64,000 nucleotides of DNA from Oscillospiraceae bacterium (GTDB lineage Bacteria > Bacillota > Clostridia > Oscillospirales > Oscillospiraceae), in the NCBI GenBank assembly GCA_902795045.1, contig CADBJU010000003.1, forward strand, positions 186,001 through 250,000, given 5' to 3'. A program made the position numbers and the translations under genes. Shown here piece by piece: positions 43,970 to 51,548 of this stretch; position 1 is the stretch's first letter, and each line of letters begins with the position of its first letter. The notes beneath the pieces were generated by a model that was not told the origin of the DNA, ran no database searches, and saw only the letters and a list, made by a program, of their open reading frames with translations.

Positions 43970-43994
43970 GGCGGGGATTGCTCCCCGCCTTTTC
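43970..43994. terminator. bidirectional terminator
   Basis: GGCGGGGA-TTGC-TCCCCGCC stem followed by TTTTCT on the plus strand; the minus-strand tail is GCTTTTCT. It separates the convergent recombinase gene and the gene at 44000-44356. Confidence 0.85.
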
Positions 43995-43999
43995 TATGT

Positions 44000-44356
44000 T
44001 CACTTGTCGGGCGTGTAGTCAATCAGTAGAGCATAGGCTTTTTCGCCGTCTCCGTATTTGCCATATACAAGCGCCTCCGTCCATGCGTGAGATTCTTTCA
44101 CAAGAATGTGTGTGACCTGCTTAAAGTAGATGCTTCCAGCCGGAGAGTTGAGGCTGATTCTTTGTGCGTCCCCTGAGTATGCGAACCTGATGGAATCAAA
44201 GGAAAGTACCGCGCCCATTGGGTCGATCGGCTCGTTTTCCGCGCCGGGTATATCGTTGTTGTTGTCGGTATCATAGGCGATTCTCTCTATTTTCTTAGAT
44301 TCACAGAACCGCTTGAACTCCGTATAAGAAAGATCGGTAAAGGCTGATTTTTTCAT
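44000..44356 (-). CDS. hypothetical protein, 118 residues
   Basis: RBS AAGGGGG before the ATG at 44356. No domain recognised. The start MKKSAFTDLSYTEFKRFCES is helical, followed by YDTDNNNDIPGAENEPIDPM and a beta-rich second half (VLSFDSIRFAY, GSIYFKQVTHILV, EALVYGKYGDGEKAYALLID). Composition and length resemble small cytoplasmic accessory proteins of Clostridia mobile elements. It follows a 30-codon membrane peptide gene by 10 bp and ends at a bidirectional terminator, so the two form a small operon. Confidence 0.7.
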   Translation of the reverse strand: MKKSAFTDLSYTEFKRFCESKKIERIAYDTDNNNDIPGAENEPIDPMGAVLSFDSIRFAYSGDAQRISLNSPAGSIYFKQVTHILVKESHAWTEALVYGKYGDGEKAYALLIDYTPDK

Positions 44357-44366
44357 ACTGTCCCCC

Positions 44367-44459
44367 TTATCCCTCTACGATAAACAGGAGGAGCAAGCCG
44401 AGCGGCGGGCATAAGATGATGACCGTGCTTACAAAGACATGAATCCAAAACTTACCCAT
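44367..44459 (-). CDS. 30-residue single-span membrane peptide
   Basis: Start ATG at 44459 after AAAAGAGG; MGKFWIHVFVSTVIILCPPL then GLLLLFIVEG and a stop. It is almost wholly hydrophobic with a Pro-Pro kink, and lies 10 bp upstream of the gene at 44356 on the same strand. It could be a small membrane regulator, toxin-like peptide or translational leader. The start and RBS are good, but the function is unknown. Confidence 0.6.
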   Translation of the reverse strand: MGKFWIHVFVSTVIILCPPLGLLLLFIVEG

Positions 44460-44531
44460 AATGGAATACCTCTTTTCTTTTTTGTTGATCGGCGGGGGAT
44501 TGTTGCCCCCCGCCTTATTGAGTTAATTTTT

Positions 44532-45182
44532 TCAAACTGCAATCATTTTTTCCATGCAGTCCCCGCAAATCACATTGACTTGCTTTGTGGCGCGGACACT
44601 GTTTCCGCAATGGGGGCAAATGTATTTCCGGCTGTGACTGTTTGGATTGCTCCCCGTGAGGGTCAGCCCACCGCTTGCGGCGGTGTTGCCGCCTACAACA
44701 CGTATTCCGGTCGGTTCTGTGCGGTTGATGCGGATTTCTTCTATGTCGTGGTCAAGAATCCATTCGATCAGTTGGTCGGAGGGGGCGGTCGTCCATCCGC
44801 ATTTTTCATTCTTCGTGCAGATCAATCCAACACGTTCGGCAGTCTCTTTGAATTTGCGGTTATGCCAAACGCCGCCGCGACTGCAATCTTGCACATTCAG
44901 CACACAATCGTCAAAATAATGCACCATCTCGTGGAGGAGCGTTCCAATAGTGTATTCAATGTCTCTGTCAAGCGTCCCCGCGCCGATGTTGATTTCATGG
45001 CGCTTTTCTTCACCGTTGACTGTCCAGATCGGGTGAACAGAGTAGTGACCGTATGCACGGGGCGTGCTCTGAATAGTGATGATCGGCATTTCAAGCTGTC
45101 CATCGAAAAAGTCTTCGTTGAGCAAACGAAAGGCGCGCTCCAGAGAGCAAAGCACGCGAGAGCTCTTATTTTGAATCTTCAT
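44532..45182 (-). CDS. SprT-like zinc metallopeptidase
   Basis: 216 residues, RBS AAAGGAC. SprT-like layout: LERAFRLLNEDFFDGQLEMP near the start, a core TLLHEMVHYFDD with the HExxH zinc site, and a C-terminal zinc ribbon (YICPHCGNSVRATKQVNVIC, GDCMEKM). Between them an insertion mentions further Cys (CTKNEKCGW). SprT-family proteins in phages and mobile elements act near DNA, like eukaryotic SPRTN, and may remove protein blocks during replication. Its gene precedes the small operon 44459-44000 on the same strand. Confidence 0.88.
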   Translation of the reverse strand: MKIQNKSSRVLCSLERAFRLLNEDFFDGQLEMPIITIQSTPRAYGHYSVHPIWTVNGEEKRHEINIGAGTLDRDIEYTIGTLLHEMVHYFDDCVLNVQDCSRGGVWHNRKFKETAERVGLICTKNEKCGWTTAPSDQLIEWILDHDIEEIRINRTEPTGIRVVGGNTAASGGLTLTGSNPNSHSRKYICPHCGNSVRATKQVNVICGDCMEKMIAV

Positions 45183-45323
45183 AATACAAGTCCTTTCTTT
45201 GAATCAAAATTGAATTTGACGAAAGAGCGGGACTTTGTTATACTTGTTCCCGTCCCGCTCTTGTGACTATCTGCGGGGTGCTACTCACGGTAATGCTTCC
45301 CGGCTTTCGTGAGTAGCTTTTTT

Positions 45324-45599
45324 TCATGCGATAGAGAAGCGGCGGCTTGTGCTCTGCTTCGTGTACTGCTTGTACATTTCGCCGTGCTCTTTCTTAAAGG
45401 TGGTGGTATCAAAGCGGTTGGACAGCACGGTCGTGAATCTTGCTATATACTGTCCGGCTTCCAGCTCTTCCACGCCTTGCGCGTCCATCTCTTTTTTGAT
45501 GGAGTCTTTCAGCGCTTCGATCTCTGCGGCGGCTTCGGCGGCGAGTGCTTCCCACTCTTTGAGGGCTTCGATCTTGCTCACGATTTCGATAGTAGACAT
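45324..45599 (-). CDS. small coiled-coil protein of phage/mobile-element type
   Basis: 91 residues with RBS AAAGGGAG. Predicted coiled coil KIEALKEWEALAAEAAAEIE to KDSIKKEMDAQGVEELEAGQ, then a short beta-turn part (YIARFTTVLSNRFDTTTFKK) and a KQSTSRRFSIA end. Proteins of this pattern are frequent in Clostridia prophages and integrative elements near recombination genes; the C-terminal R-R-F resembles Gp157/host-nuclease-inhibitor-like proteins only loosely. It is first in a minus-strand set with the SprT-like gene, separated by hairpins at 45218-45260 and 45280-45318. Confidence 0.65.
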   Translation of the reverse strand: MSTIEIVSKIEALKEWEALAAEAAAEIEALKDSIKKEMDAQGVEELEAGQYIARFTTVLSNRFDTTTFKKEHGEMYKQYTKQSTSRRFSIA

Positions 45600-45745
45600 T
45601 TTTGTTCTCTCCCTTTAATTCTGGTTAGATTTTCAAGAGGTGTACCCCGTCAGAATTGTGTTCGTGGTCGGGTGCTTCCTAACTCTCGTTGCCTACCGTT
45701 TCCACTGACTGGGGTGTGTCTCTCTTGAAGTGTCTACATCATATC

Positions 45746-45818
45746 ACATTGAGTAATGTGCGTCAACGTTCACATTGCACAATGTTTTCAATTTGAACTT
45801 GTTGACATTGCACAATGT
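45746..45818. promoter_or_regulatory. three copies of a 14-bp palindromic operator
   Basis: ACATTGAGTAATGT (45746-45759), ACATTGCACAATGT (45772-45785) and ACATTGCACAATGT (45805-45818). They lie in the divergent region between the coiled-coil gene and the RHH-type gene; a plus-strand extended -10 TGA-TACAAT ends at 45844. They look like binding sites of a dimeric regulator, possibly the product of the next gene. Confidence 0.75.
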
Positions 45819-45867
45819 ACACAAATGCGCCGCTGTGATACAATCATTTTGAAAGGAAGTGCATACT

Positions 45868-46065
45868 ATGGCATACAAGAAAACAGATAAGCTAATAGCA
45901 TATAACAATGATTACAATAGAGATAATTATGATCGTATCTCCCTAATGGTAGAGAAAGGGAAGAAAGAGAAAATAAAGACAGCGGCCACATTGACAGGGG
46001 AAAGTGTCAACAGCTTTATAAATAGACTGATACAAGCAGAGCTTGACCGTATGGGGATAGAATAG
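45868..46065 (+). CDS. ribbon-helix-helix (Arc/antitoxin-like) DNA-binding protein
   Basis: 65 residues from the ATG at 45868 (GAAAGGAAG upstream). RDNYDRISLMVEKGKKEKIK then TAATLTGESVNSFINRLIQA, ELDRMG: a beta strand followed by two helices in the Arc/MetJ arrangement. Such proteins are small repressors or antitoxins. No toxin gene follows directly. Three palindromes lie immediately upstream, so autoregulation and control of the divergent operon are likely. Confidence 0.8.
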   Translation: MAYKKTDKLIAYNNDYNRDNYDRISLMVEKGKKEKIKTAATLTGESVNSFINRLIQAELDRMGIE

Positions 46066-46369
46066 GTCGATCGGTCGGCCGGGGCGCGGTTTTGGTATTT
46101 GTGCCCCCTACCCCTATATACTGCTATGGAAGTCACTTCATCTCCCACATACACAATAAAATTCCGCCTTGCATCGAGCAAGACGGTTGTGATTCGTTCA
46201 CGAAAAATTAACATTCTAAAATCTATTGCGGCGCAACGGAAAAGACATTGCGCCTGTAAAAACGGCTTGATTTCGGCATTTTCGCATGATACACTATTAG
46301 TAGAACAAGCGGTCGCCGCTTGATTATATAGGGCATGTGCGTCAAAAGCCGTTAGGCGTCTGTAATTCG

Positions 46370-46413
46370 CGCTCCCATCCAGAGATTTACTCTTTGGATA
46401 GGGGCGTTTTTTT
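46370..46413 (+). terminator. intrinsic terminator
   Basis: CGCTCCCATCC / GGATAGGGGCG stem with a 15-nt loop and TTTTTTT, 305 bp after the RHH gene. The 637-bp stretch 46066-46702 otherwise shows no gene I can support. Confidence 0.8.
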
Positions 46414-46702
46414 GTTGCCCATCTATCCCGCTGGGGATGACTACCCTTTGCGATAGGTGACAGACAGGGCAAACGCCACCGCGCCACTCTTCACCCCTTT
46501 GCGGTAGTGAGTGACCCCCATAGTATTCAGCGCGTGGTCTTCGCGCACATCCGAGGATGAAATGCTCTTAGGAGCTTGTGCGAGATCACAGGCAAGCATA
46601 TTTTCAAATCGAGGTGAACGCAATGCCATAGCAGAATTTGACGCACAGTGTACGAATAAGCATTACGATAATAATACCATTCAAAGGAGTACCACAAATT
46701 CA

Positions 46703-46954
46703 ATGTTTACAGCACAGGAAAAGGCACAGGATCTGGAAAAGGCACAGAGAAAAGCGCAATATCTTTATGAGGTTTCAGAAGACGAAACGTTATGGCCGGA
46801 TGATGATATAAGCGTGACATGCCCTGAATCGCTTTGGCAAGCGTTGACAGATGTAATGATGGGTATTTACTGTTCCCCGCTTCGTAAAGAGACCAGAGAA
46901 TTGGTCTTTAAGGCGCTTACATTTTGCAACACCATATCAGAAGAAGACGATTAA
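46703..46954 (+). CDS. hypothetical protein, 83 residues
   Basis: Starts at the ATG at 46703 with AAAGGAG 14 nt upstream. N-terminal helix with repeated K-A-Q (MFTAQEKAQDLEKAQRKAQY), then acidic WPDDDISVTCPESLW and a C-terminal helix. No family recognised. First gene of a compact plus-strand set (46703-48591) with gaps of 12 bp or overlaps, ending in the putative replication protein, so a role in element replication or its control is possible. Confidence 0.6.
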   Translation: MFTAQEKAQDLEKAQRKAQYLYEVSEDETLWPDDDISVTCPESLWQALTDVMMGIYCSPLRKETRELVFKALTFCNTISEEDD

Positions 46955-46966
46955 GCCGCACAAGCC

Positions 46967-47299
46967 ATGTACAAGCTCTACACGGCCTTTCATGCGCGGA
47001 TGGACAGACAGCCGCAAGCGCACGGTCAAGGCCGTCTACGGGCGGTCTCATGGCAAATACAGCATGATTGTGAGGTGAGAACAACGAATACACGAAACGG
47101 TGATTTTATATCAAGGCGCTGTCAGCTTTGCGGCGGTGTCGATTGTGGTAGCATGGCGCTGTCACGTCTGCGGTTGGACTGCGGATATGGCAGCTTGAAT
47201 GATATGGAGAGCTTAGACTTTGCGATCTGCGGCGAGTGCGCCGACAAGTTTTATAATTTTATCCAAAACAGAAAGTATGAGTGTTGCGAAAATGAATGA
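46967..47299 (+). CDS. small zinc-ribbon-like protein
   Basis: Up to 110 residues. The C-terminal half is convincing: RRCQLCGG...FAICGECADKFYNFI has two CxxC pairs suited to a zinc ribbon. The N-terminal 35 residues (YKLYTAFHARMDRQPQAHGQ) look less conserved, and no clear RBS marks the ATG at 46967, so the real start may be the GTG at 47075. It overlaps the next gene in an ATGA-like way (start 47292, stop 47297-47299). Confidence 0.55.
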   Translation: MYKLYTAFHARMDRQPQAHGQGRLRAVSWQIQHDCEVRTTNTRNGDFISRRCQLCGGVDCGSMALSRLRLDCGYGSLNDMESLDFAICGECADKFYNFIQNRKYECCENE

Positions 47300-47519
47300 C
47301 CGAAAGACTTATGTGTGCAAGCGTACACGCATGGCGGCATACCTGATGGAAAAGGGCTATCAGCCTTACAGGATTTCACCGGATAGAGATAACCCGGTAT
47401 ATAGCGTATATCTGTTTACTGCGTCGCCGGAACTGTATAAAGCGGTGATCGATTACACTACAAGAAATAACTTAAAGAAAGTAGGAATCCAAAATGGAAA
47501 TCACAAGGAAAGCATTTGA
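47292..47519 (+). CDS. DUF5659-like small protein
   Basis: 75 residues. MNDRKTYVCKRTRMAAYLME then KGYQPYRISPDRDNPVYSVY, LFTASPELYKAVIDYTTR match the pattern of DUF5659-type phage and element proteins (KTYVCKR...YLL-KGF...D--NP). Function unknown. It overlaps both neighbours (8 bp with the zinc-ribbon gene, 26 bp with the replication-like gene), showing tight translational coupling. Confidence 0.7.
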   Translation: MNDRKTYVCKRTRMAAYLMEKGYQPYRISPDRDNPVYSVYLFTASPELYKAVIDYTTRNNLKKVGIQNGNHKESI

Positions 47520-48591
47520 CCCGACAGTGAAATTTAGTTTCTTTGGAAGCTGGGTCACTTCTATAGAATCTCTTGAGCGTGCTGATATTCAAACGGCATA
47601 CAGATTTTTCAAGGCGATTGCGCATTATGCTATGTATGAAGAAGAACCTGACTTTTCCGATGACCCCATTCTTTATGCTGTTTGGGCTACAGTAGAGCGG
47701 GAAATTGATCTTAGTGTTAACAGGCAAAAGGTCTGGTTTGCTAAAGATGGACTGAAAGATAATTATAAAGCAATCAAGGCCGCTATTATCTCTAATCCGG
47801 GTGCTTCACTTCGTGCGATTGCAGACATGACAGGCACGGATAAAAACATGGTCTCGCGTGTAAAGAAGAAGTATGAAGCTGAGCTTGCCGCCGCTATTTC
47901 TGATAAAGATTTAGATTCTGGTATGGAAACTGTTAAAGATTCTGTTAGTGTTCCTGTTAGTAATAATAATACTGATAGTGATTGTGTTAATGATATTGAT
48001 AATGTTAATGATAATGATAGTACAGGACGGGACAGGACGGGACAGACGGGACAGATGAGCAGTGCAGAGATTGACCCGCTAACTTGTTCCCTTTCTGATT
48101 GGATGCGTTTACCTGATGAGATCAAGAAAGAATTTACTCTCTTCGATAGAATGAGAGTTAGATTTTTGAACATGGACAGCATTATAATAGACAATACTTC
48201 CCCTGATGCTATACAGGCGCGGGACAAGTGGGGCAATCTATATGATGCATGGAGACAGAGTATTGTGACAGAGGATGTACAGGCGATTCTTGACAGGTAT
48301 CTTTCCGAACATGAAGAATCCCCCGCCCTTAAAAAGATGGGGGACAAATACGGTCGGATTATAGACGGCTGGAATGAGGAACAGGCCGCGCCAAATATTG
48401 TATACTCCCATACATACTTTCCTGACCGAGTAAAGCATAACCTTACTGGAATCCCTGTTAATTACTACCGTACTGAGAATGAAGAACTTTCCATCGAAGA
48501 GGAACGGCAAGCGCTACGCGATTACTACGCAGAGACCGGTATTGACATGAGCGCGTATGAAGTTGACAACGATGGAGAAATGCCATTCTGA
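47494..48591 (+). CDS. DUF6291-type phage-like replication protein
   Basis: 365 residues. The N-terminal block VKFSFFGSWVTSIESLERAD, IQTAYRFFKAIAHYAMYEEE, PDFSDDPILYAVWATVEREI matches DUF6291 proteins that occupy the replication-initiation position in Clostridia phages. A winged-helix-like stretch (NPGASLRAIADMTGTDKNMV, SRVKKKYEAEL) follows. The middle is low complexity (about residues 145-190), with D/N/S/V runs and GRDRTGQTGQ encoded by short tandem DNA repeats. The C-terminal ~150 residues are helical. It probably helps start replication of the excised element, but no origin could be identified. Confidence 0.7.
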   Translation: MEITRKAFDPTVKFSFFGSWVTSIESLERADIQTAYRFFKAIAHYAMYEEEPDFSDDPILYAVWATVEREIDLSVNRQKVWFAKDGLKDNYKAIKAAIISNPGASLRAIADMTGTDKNMVSRVKKKYEAELAAAISDKDLDSGMETVKDSVSVPVSNNNTDSDCVNDIDNVNDNDSTGRDRTGQTGQMSSAEIDPLTCSLSDWMRLPDEIKKEFTLFDRMRVRFLNMDSIIIDNTSPDAIQARDKWGNLYDAWRQSIVTEDVQAILDRYLSEHEESPALKKMGDKYGRIIDGWNEEQAAPNIVYSHTYFPDRVKHNLTGIPVNYYRTENEELSIEEERQALRDYYAETGIDMSAYEVDNDGEMPF

Positions 48592-48748
48592 TACTCCCGC
48601 TTTGTTTTCATAGATCGGCAAAATATATTTCATTTTTTTCAAGTAATATTGAAGCCCATCGAAAAGTACCGGGATAGCTCTATGATTGTAACAATATTGT
48701 AACTTTTACAACAGCAAAAATAAGTGAACCCCCCGAAAAAGTTATGCG

Positions 48749-48836
48749 TTAATCCCATAATTACCGTGCTGGGTGACAAATGGATTTTTGAGGTTAACCA
48801 CACAATAAATAAAAAGTACCGTAGTTATGGGATTAA
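48749..48836. repeat. inverted repeat upstream of the integrase (putative arm-type sites)
   Basis: TTAATCCCATAATTACCGT (48749-48767) and ACCGTAGTTATGGGATTAA (48818-48836) are inverted copies, 17 of 19 matching, 50 bp apart. A third copy is near the left attachment repeat at 41633. The surrounding 48592-48966 stretch has no gene. It lies 130 bp before the integrase start. Confidence 0.6.
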
Positions 48837-48966
48837 GAGCGGGAATCTGATATTAAATGGAGGTATTATTGAAATATCTGATCTGATAATTGAACTTGTG
48901 ACCCCTGATTCGTCGAGGTATAATCAAGCGGGTAATGCTGACTTGCCGCAAGGAAGGAGAAGAAAC

Positions 48967-50115
48967 ATGGCAAGTCAAAAAGTGACCGCAAGCCTGCAAG
49001 ATGATAAAGGTACATGGACGGTCAGAGGGCGCGTATACGACCCCGCGACAAGAAATATGAAACAGCGCACAAGAAGCACGGGCTTGAAAGTAAAGAACAA
49101 TACAAAGCGCAAGGCCGAGGCTATGATGAAAGAGATAATCGAGCAATGGCAAGCCGAGGCTGAGGGCGTGGAGCGTTCTGTCTCTCCCCTGTTCTCTGTG
49201 TACGTCAAACGGTTTATGGACAGGCAGACAGCAAAGCGGAGAAAGGCAAACACGCTGAAAAGTTATCAAGACTATATCGACTGTCACATCCAGCCGAAGC
49301 TTGGTAACATCCCCACGGCAGAACTGACCCTTGACGTTCTTGAAAATTTCTATGCTGAGTTTCTGAAAACACACGCCGTCAGTAGTGCGCGGAAAGTGCA
49401 TGTTGTGGTAACTGGTGCTGTGAAAGAAGCTGTCCGGGATGGAATCTTTCAGTATAATATTGCTGACCGTGTGGAGTTTCCGACAAGTCATAAGTTTATG
49501 GGTGCTATGATCTATTCCGAGGCCGAGGTCAATCTTTTGCTCAATAAGGCAAAAGAGGCCGGGGAACCTATCAGGGCGGCAATAACGCTTGCTGTGTGCT
49601 ATGGGATGCGGCGGTCTGAGGTGCTTGGTTTGCGCTGGAAAGATATAGACTTTGAGCGGGAAACGCTGACCGTGTGTAACACAGTTGTCCAGAATGGCGA
49701 GTTGAGGATTGAGGAAGAGCGCACAAAGACAGCAAAGAGCCACAGGTCGATCGGCTTGCTCCCCATGACCACCCCCTATCTAAAAGAACTCAAAGAGATA
49801 CAAGCGGCGGCAAAGCTCAAAACAGATAAGGTTGTCGCATGGATGGACGGGCAGGAGGTCAGGCCGGATTTCATTTACAGGAAGACCCGGCAGTTAATGA
49901 AGAAATGCGGCTTGCCTGTAATCCGCTTTCACGACTTGCGGCACACAGCGGCCTCCCTGTTAGCTCCCCACGTCACGCCGAAACAGCTACAGGAATTTCT
50001 TGGTCATGAGGACATAAGCACCACGCTTGGAATCTATACGCATGTTCTGGACGATCAAAAGAGAGAAACGACAGCGGCAATGAACAATGTTCTGAGCTGT
50101 CTGTCAGTCATGTAA
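48967..50115 (+). CDS. int: tyrosine integrase
   Basis: 382 residues from the ATG at 48967 (AAGGAG upstream). The N-terminal AP2-like arm-binding domain (GTWTVRGRVYDPATRNMKQR) is followed by a SAM-like core-binding domain and a catalytic domain with Arg in MRRSEVLGLRWKDIDF, HDLRHTAASLL, LGHEDISTTLGIYTHV (R...HxxR...H...Y all present). The frame extends upstream, but the RBS fixes this start. It lies just inside the right attachment repeat, as integrases normally do, and should recombine the 3' end of tRNA-Pro. No separate excisionase was recognised. Confidence 0.96.
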   Translation: MASQKVTASLQDDKGTWTVRGRVYDPATRNMKQRTRSTGLKVKNNTKRKAEAMMKEIIEQWQAEAEGVERSVSPLFSVYVKRFMDRQTAKRRKANTLKSYQDYIDCHIQPKLGNIPTAELTLDVLENFYAEFLKTHAVSSARKVHVVVTGAVKEAVRDGIFQYNIADRVEFPTSHKFMGAMIYSEAEVNLLLNKAKEAGEPIRAAITLAVCYGMRRSEVLGLRWKDIDFERETLTVCNTVVQNGELRIEEERTKTAKSHRSIGLLPMTTPYLKELKEIQAAAKLKTDKVVAWMDGQEVRPDFIYRKTRQLMKKCGLPVIRFHDLRHTAASLLAPHVTPKQLQEFLGHEDISTTLGIYTHVLDDQKRETTAAMNNVLSCLSVM

Positions 50116-50200
50116 AAAGATTTTCTCTCCACTTTGTTCTGAAAGTCTGTTCTGAATGGTAACGTGCAAAATATTGAGGTTGAACTTTTTTGAGGAATAA

Positions 50201-50287
50201 AAAAAGAAAAGTTCCAAAACCTTTCGATTTCAGAACTTTTCCTGGTCCGAGTGAGAAGATTCGAACTTCCGGCCTCTTGAACCCCAT
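50201..50287 (-). repeat. second attachment site: tRNA-Pro(GGG) 3' part plus terminator (87-bp direct repeat)
   Basis: 84 of 87 bases match 41484-41570. The CCA end is at 50243 and the tRNA-like part runs to 50287. Beyond it, where the 5' half of the tRNA should stand if this were the chromosomal junction, the sequence is unrelated. This therefore looks like the internal junction of two elements inserted in tandem at the same tRNA gene. Confidence 0.85.
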
Positions 50288-50400
50288 GGTTCCAGTCAAA
50301 AGTGAAACCGGGAAATTAATTCACGAATATGTGAAAAGCCCTTAAAAATCAATCACTTTCAGCGCATTATTTTATGTTCAGTACATTGTGTTTCTCCTTC

Positions 50401-50549
50401 ATTCCAGTCAAAATTCCAGTCAGGAAAACTGCTCTGAAAAATGCCTTTGGCAACGCTCAAAATCTGACTGGAACAACATTCAAGAGGCCGTTCCAGAAAG
50501 TGCCAAATTTTGGCCTTATAGACAGATTCAAGAGGCAGCTGGAACGGCC
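50401..50549. repeat. repeat cluster before tnpV
   Basis: ATTCCAGTCA occurs at 50401-50410 and 50413-50422, TTCCAGTCA also at 50290-50298, and inverted (TGACTGGAA) near 50465. GGCCGTTCCAG (50486-50496) is perfectly inverted as CTGGAACGGCC (50539-50549). These may be ends or protein-binding sites of the TnpV-carrying transposon remnant. Confidence 0.55.
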
Positions 50550-50576
50550 CGAACGATCTGAAAAGGAGAAAAAACA

Positions 50577-50927
50577 ATGACGATCCAATACTACAAGTCA
50601 GGCGATTACTGCCTCCCCGATCTTCAGCTTCAGACACCTGATCTCTCCCCTCTCGGCAAATATGGTCGGATGAGGAAGCAGTACCTGAAAGGACAGAGAC
50701 CAATCCTCTTTTCTAATCTGCTTCTCTGCGAAATGTTGTATCAGCATCTTGCCGAGATTGACCGAACCTGTGTTGAGCGGCTGGAACTGCTCACCCGGCA
50801 CATGGCTGATCGGGAGGGCGCGACCGAAGCTCTCAAGGTTGCCGATCAGATGGAGTGGGTCAGACGGATGAACAACATTCGTAATCGTGCGGAAGAAAAC
50901 GTGCTCAACGATCTTGTTTACTGCTGA
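50577..50927 (+). CDS. tnpV: TnpV transposon-encoded protein
   Basis: 116 residues, RBS AAAAGGAG. YCLPDLQLQTPDLSPLGKYG, RMRKQYLKGQRPILFSNLLL, and the C-terminal DQMEWVRRMNNIRNRAEENV are characteristic of TnpV from Tn4451-type mobilisable transposons. Its function is not established in that family. The large serine recombinase TnpX that normally accompanies it is absent here, so this is a relic or cargo piece. The next gene starts 10 bp downstream. Confidence 0.9.
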   Translation: MTIQYYKSGDYCLPDLQLQTPDLSPLGKYGRMRKQYLKGQRPILFSNLLLCEMLYQHLAEIDRTCVERLELLTRHMADREGATEALKVADQMEWVRRMNNIRNRAEENVLNDLVYC

Positions 50928-50937
50928 GGGGGCTGAA

Positions 50938-51219
50938 ATGCAAGTTTTGGAAGAGCTTTACATGGGAGACATTCACCCCAGCGAGCGCAGCTTCAAGATG
51001 GACAGCCAGTATGCTAGGGCGCTCAATGAGGTCGTGAAGGCTGGAGATGCCCTGCTCGGCACCCTGACAGAAAAGCAGAAAGAGCAGTTTGAAGCATACA
51101 TGACCGCACAGCGTGAGGTCAATGTGCTGACCGATTTCGAGACCTTCTGTTATGCCTTCAGGTTGGGCGCAAGAATCATGATGGATGTGTTATCTGATAG
51201 TCCGATAAAAAAGATTTAA
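50938..51219 (+). CDS. DUF6809 family protein
   Basis: 93 residues from the ATG at 50938, with GAGGGGG six bases upstream. MQVLEELYMGDIHPSERSFK, then a helical AKALxE-type segment (YARALNEVVKAGDALLGTLT) and EVNVLTDFETFCYAFRLGAR, the pattern of the DUF6809/LYYGNIxPNE proteins common in Firmicute transposons. Co-transcribed with tnpV (10-bp gap). Role unknown. Confidence 0.85.
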   Translation: MQVLEELYMGDIHPSERSFKMDSQYARALNEVVKAGDALLGTLTEKQKEQFEAYMTAQREVNVLTDFETFCYAFRLGARIMMDVLSDSPIKKI

Positions 51220-51293
51220 TCAACTCAATTTCACGTAAATAATTCGCATTGCGTCATATGAACAGTATCATTTTCATATGACGCAATTATTAT

Positions 51294-51530
51294 TCAGCGA
51301 AGTTGATTTTGCATAGGCCGCTGCCGTGGCGTTCCATGAATATCATAAAGCGGGAACAGATCAGCGATTACGGGATTATAGCGTACAAAGCCAACCGTGT
51401 TGATGTCGCAGTCTGGGATCGGCTTGCTCTCAAACATCCCACCCGGTAACTGGTTTTTCAGTTGGTCATCATATATTTCAATGTGGATCTCACTGCCATG
51501 CACAATGTAGCCATGATGAATACACTAATT
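51294..51530 (-). pseudogene. C-terminal remnant of an AlbA_2/Schlafen-type ATP-binding protein
   Basis: The minus-strand frame reads HHGYIVHGSEIHIEIYDDQL, KNQLPGGMFESKPIPDCDIN, TVGFVRYNPVIADLFPLYDI, which matches the end of the helicase-like AlbA_2-domain proteins (GSEIxIExYDDRLEIxSPGG...RNPxIAxxF). A stop interrupts the frame upstream (near 51532), and after 51320 the expected G-S-G-F end is lost. It is therefore a decayed fragment between tnpV and the DUF4238 gene. Confidence 0.7.
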
Positions 51531-51548
51531 TGCCAAGTCCTTCTGTGA

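Noticed and set aside
46099-46640. Short frames on both strands in the gap after the RHH gene
   Set aside because: No RBS, no recognisable motif, and they cross a terminator hairpin.
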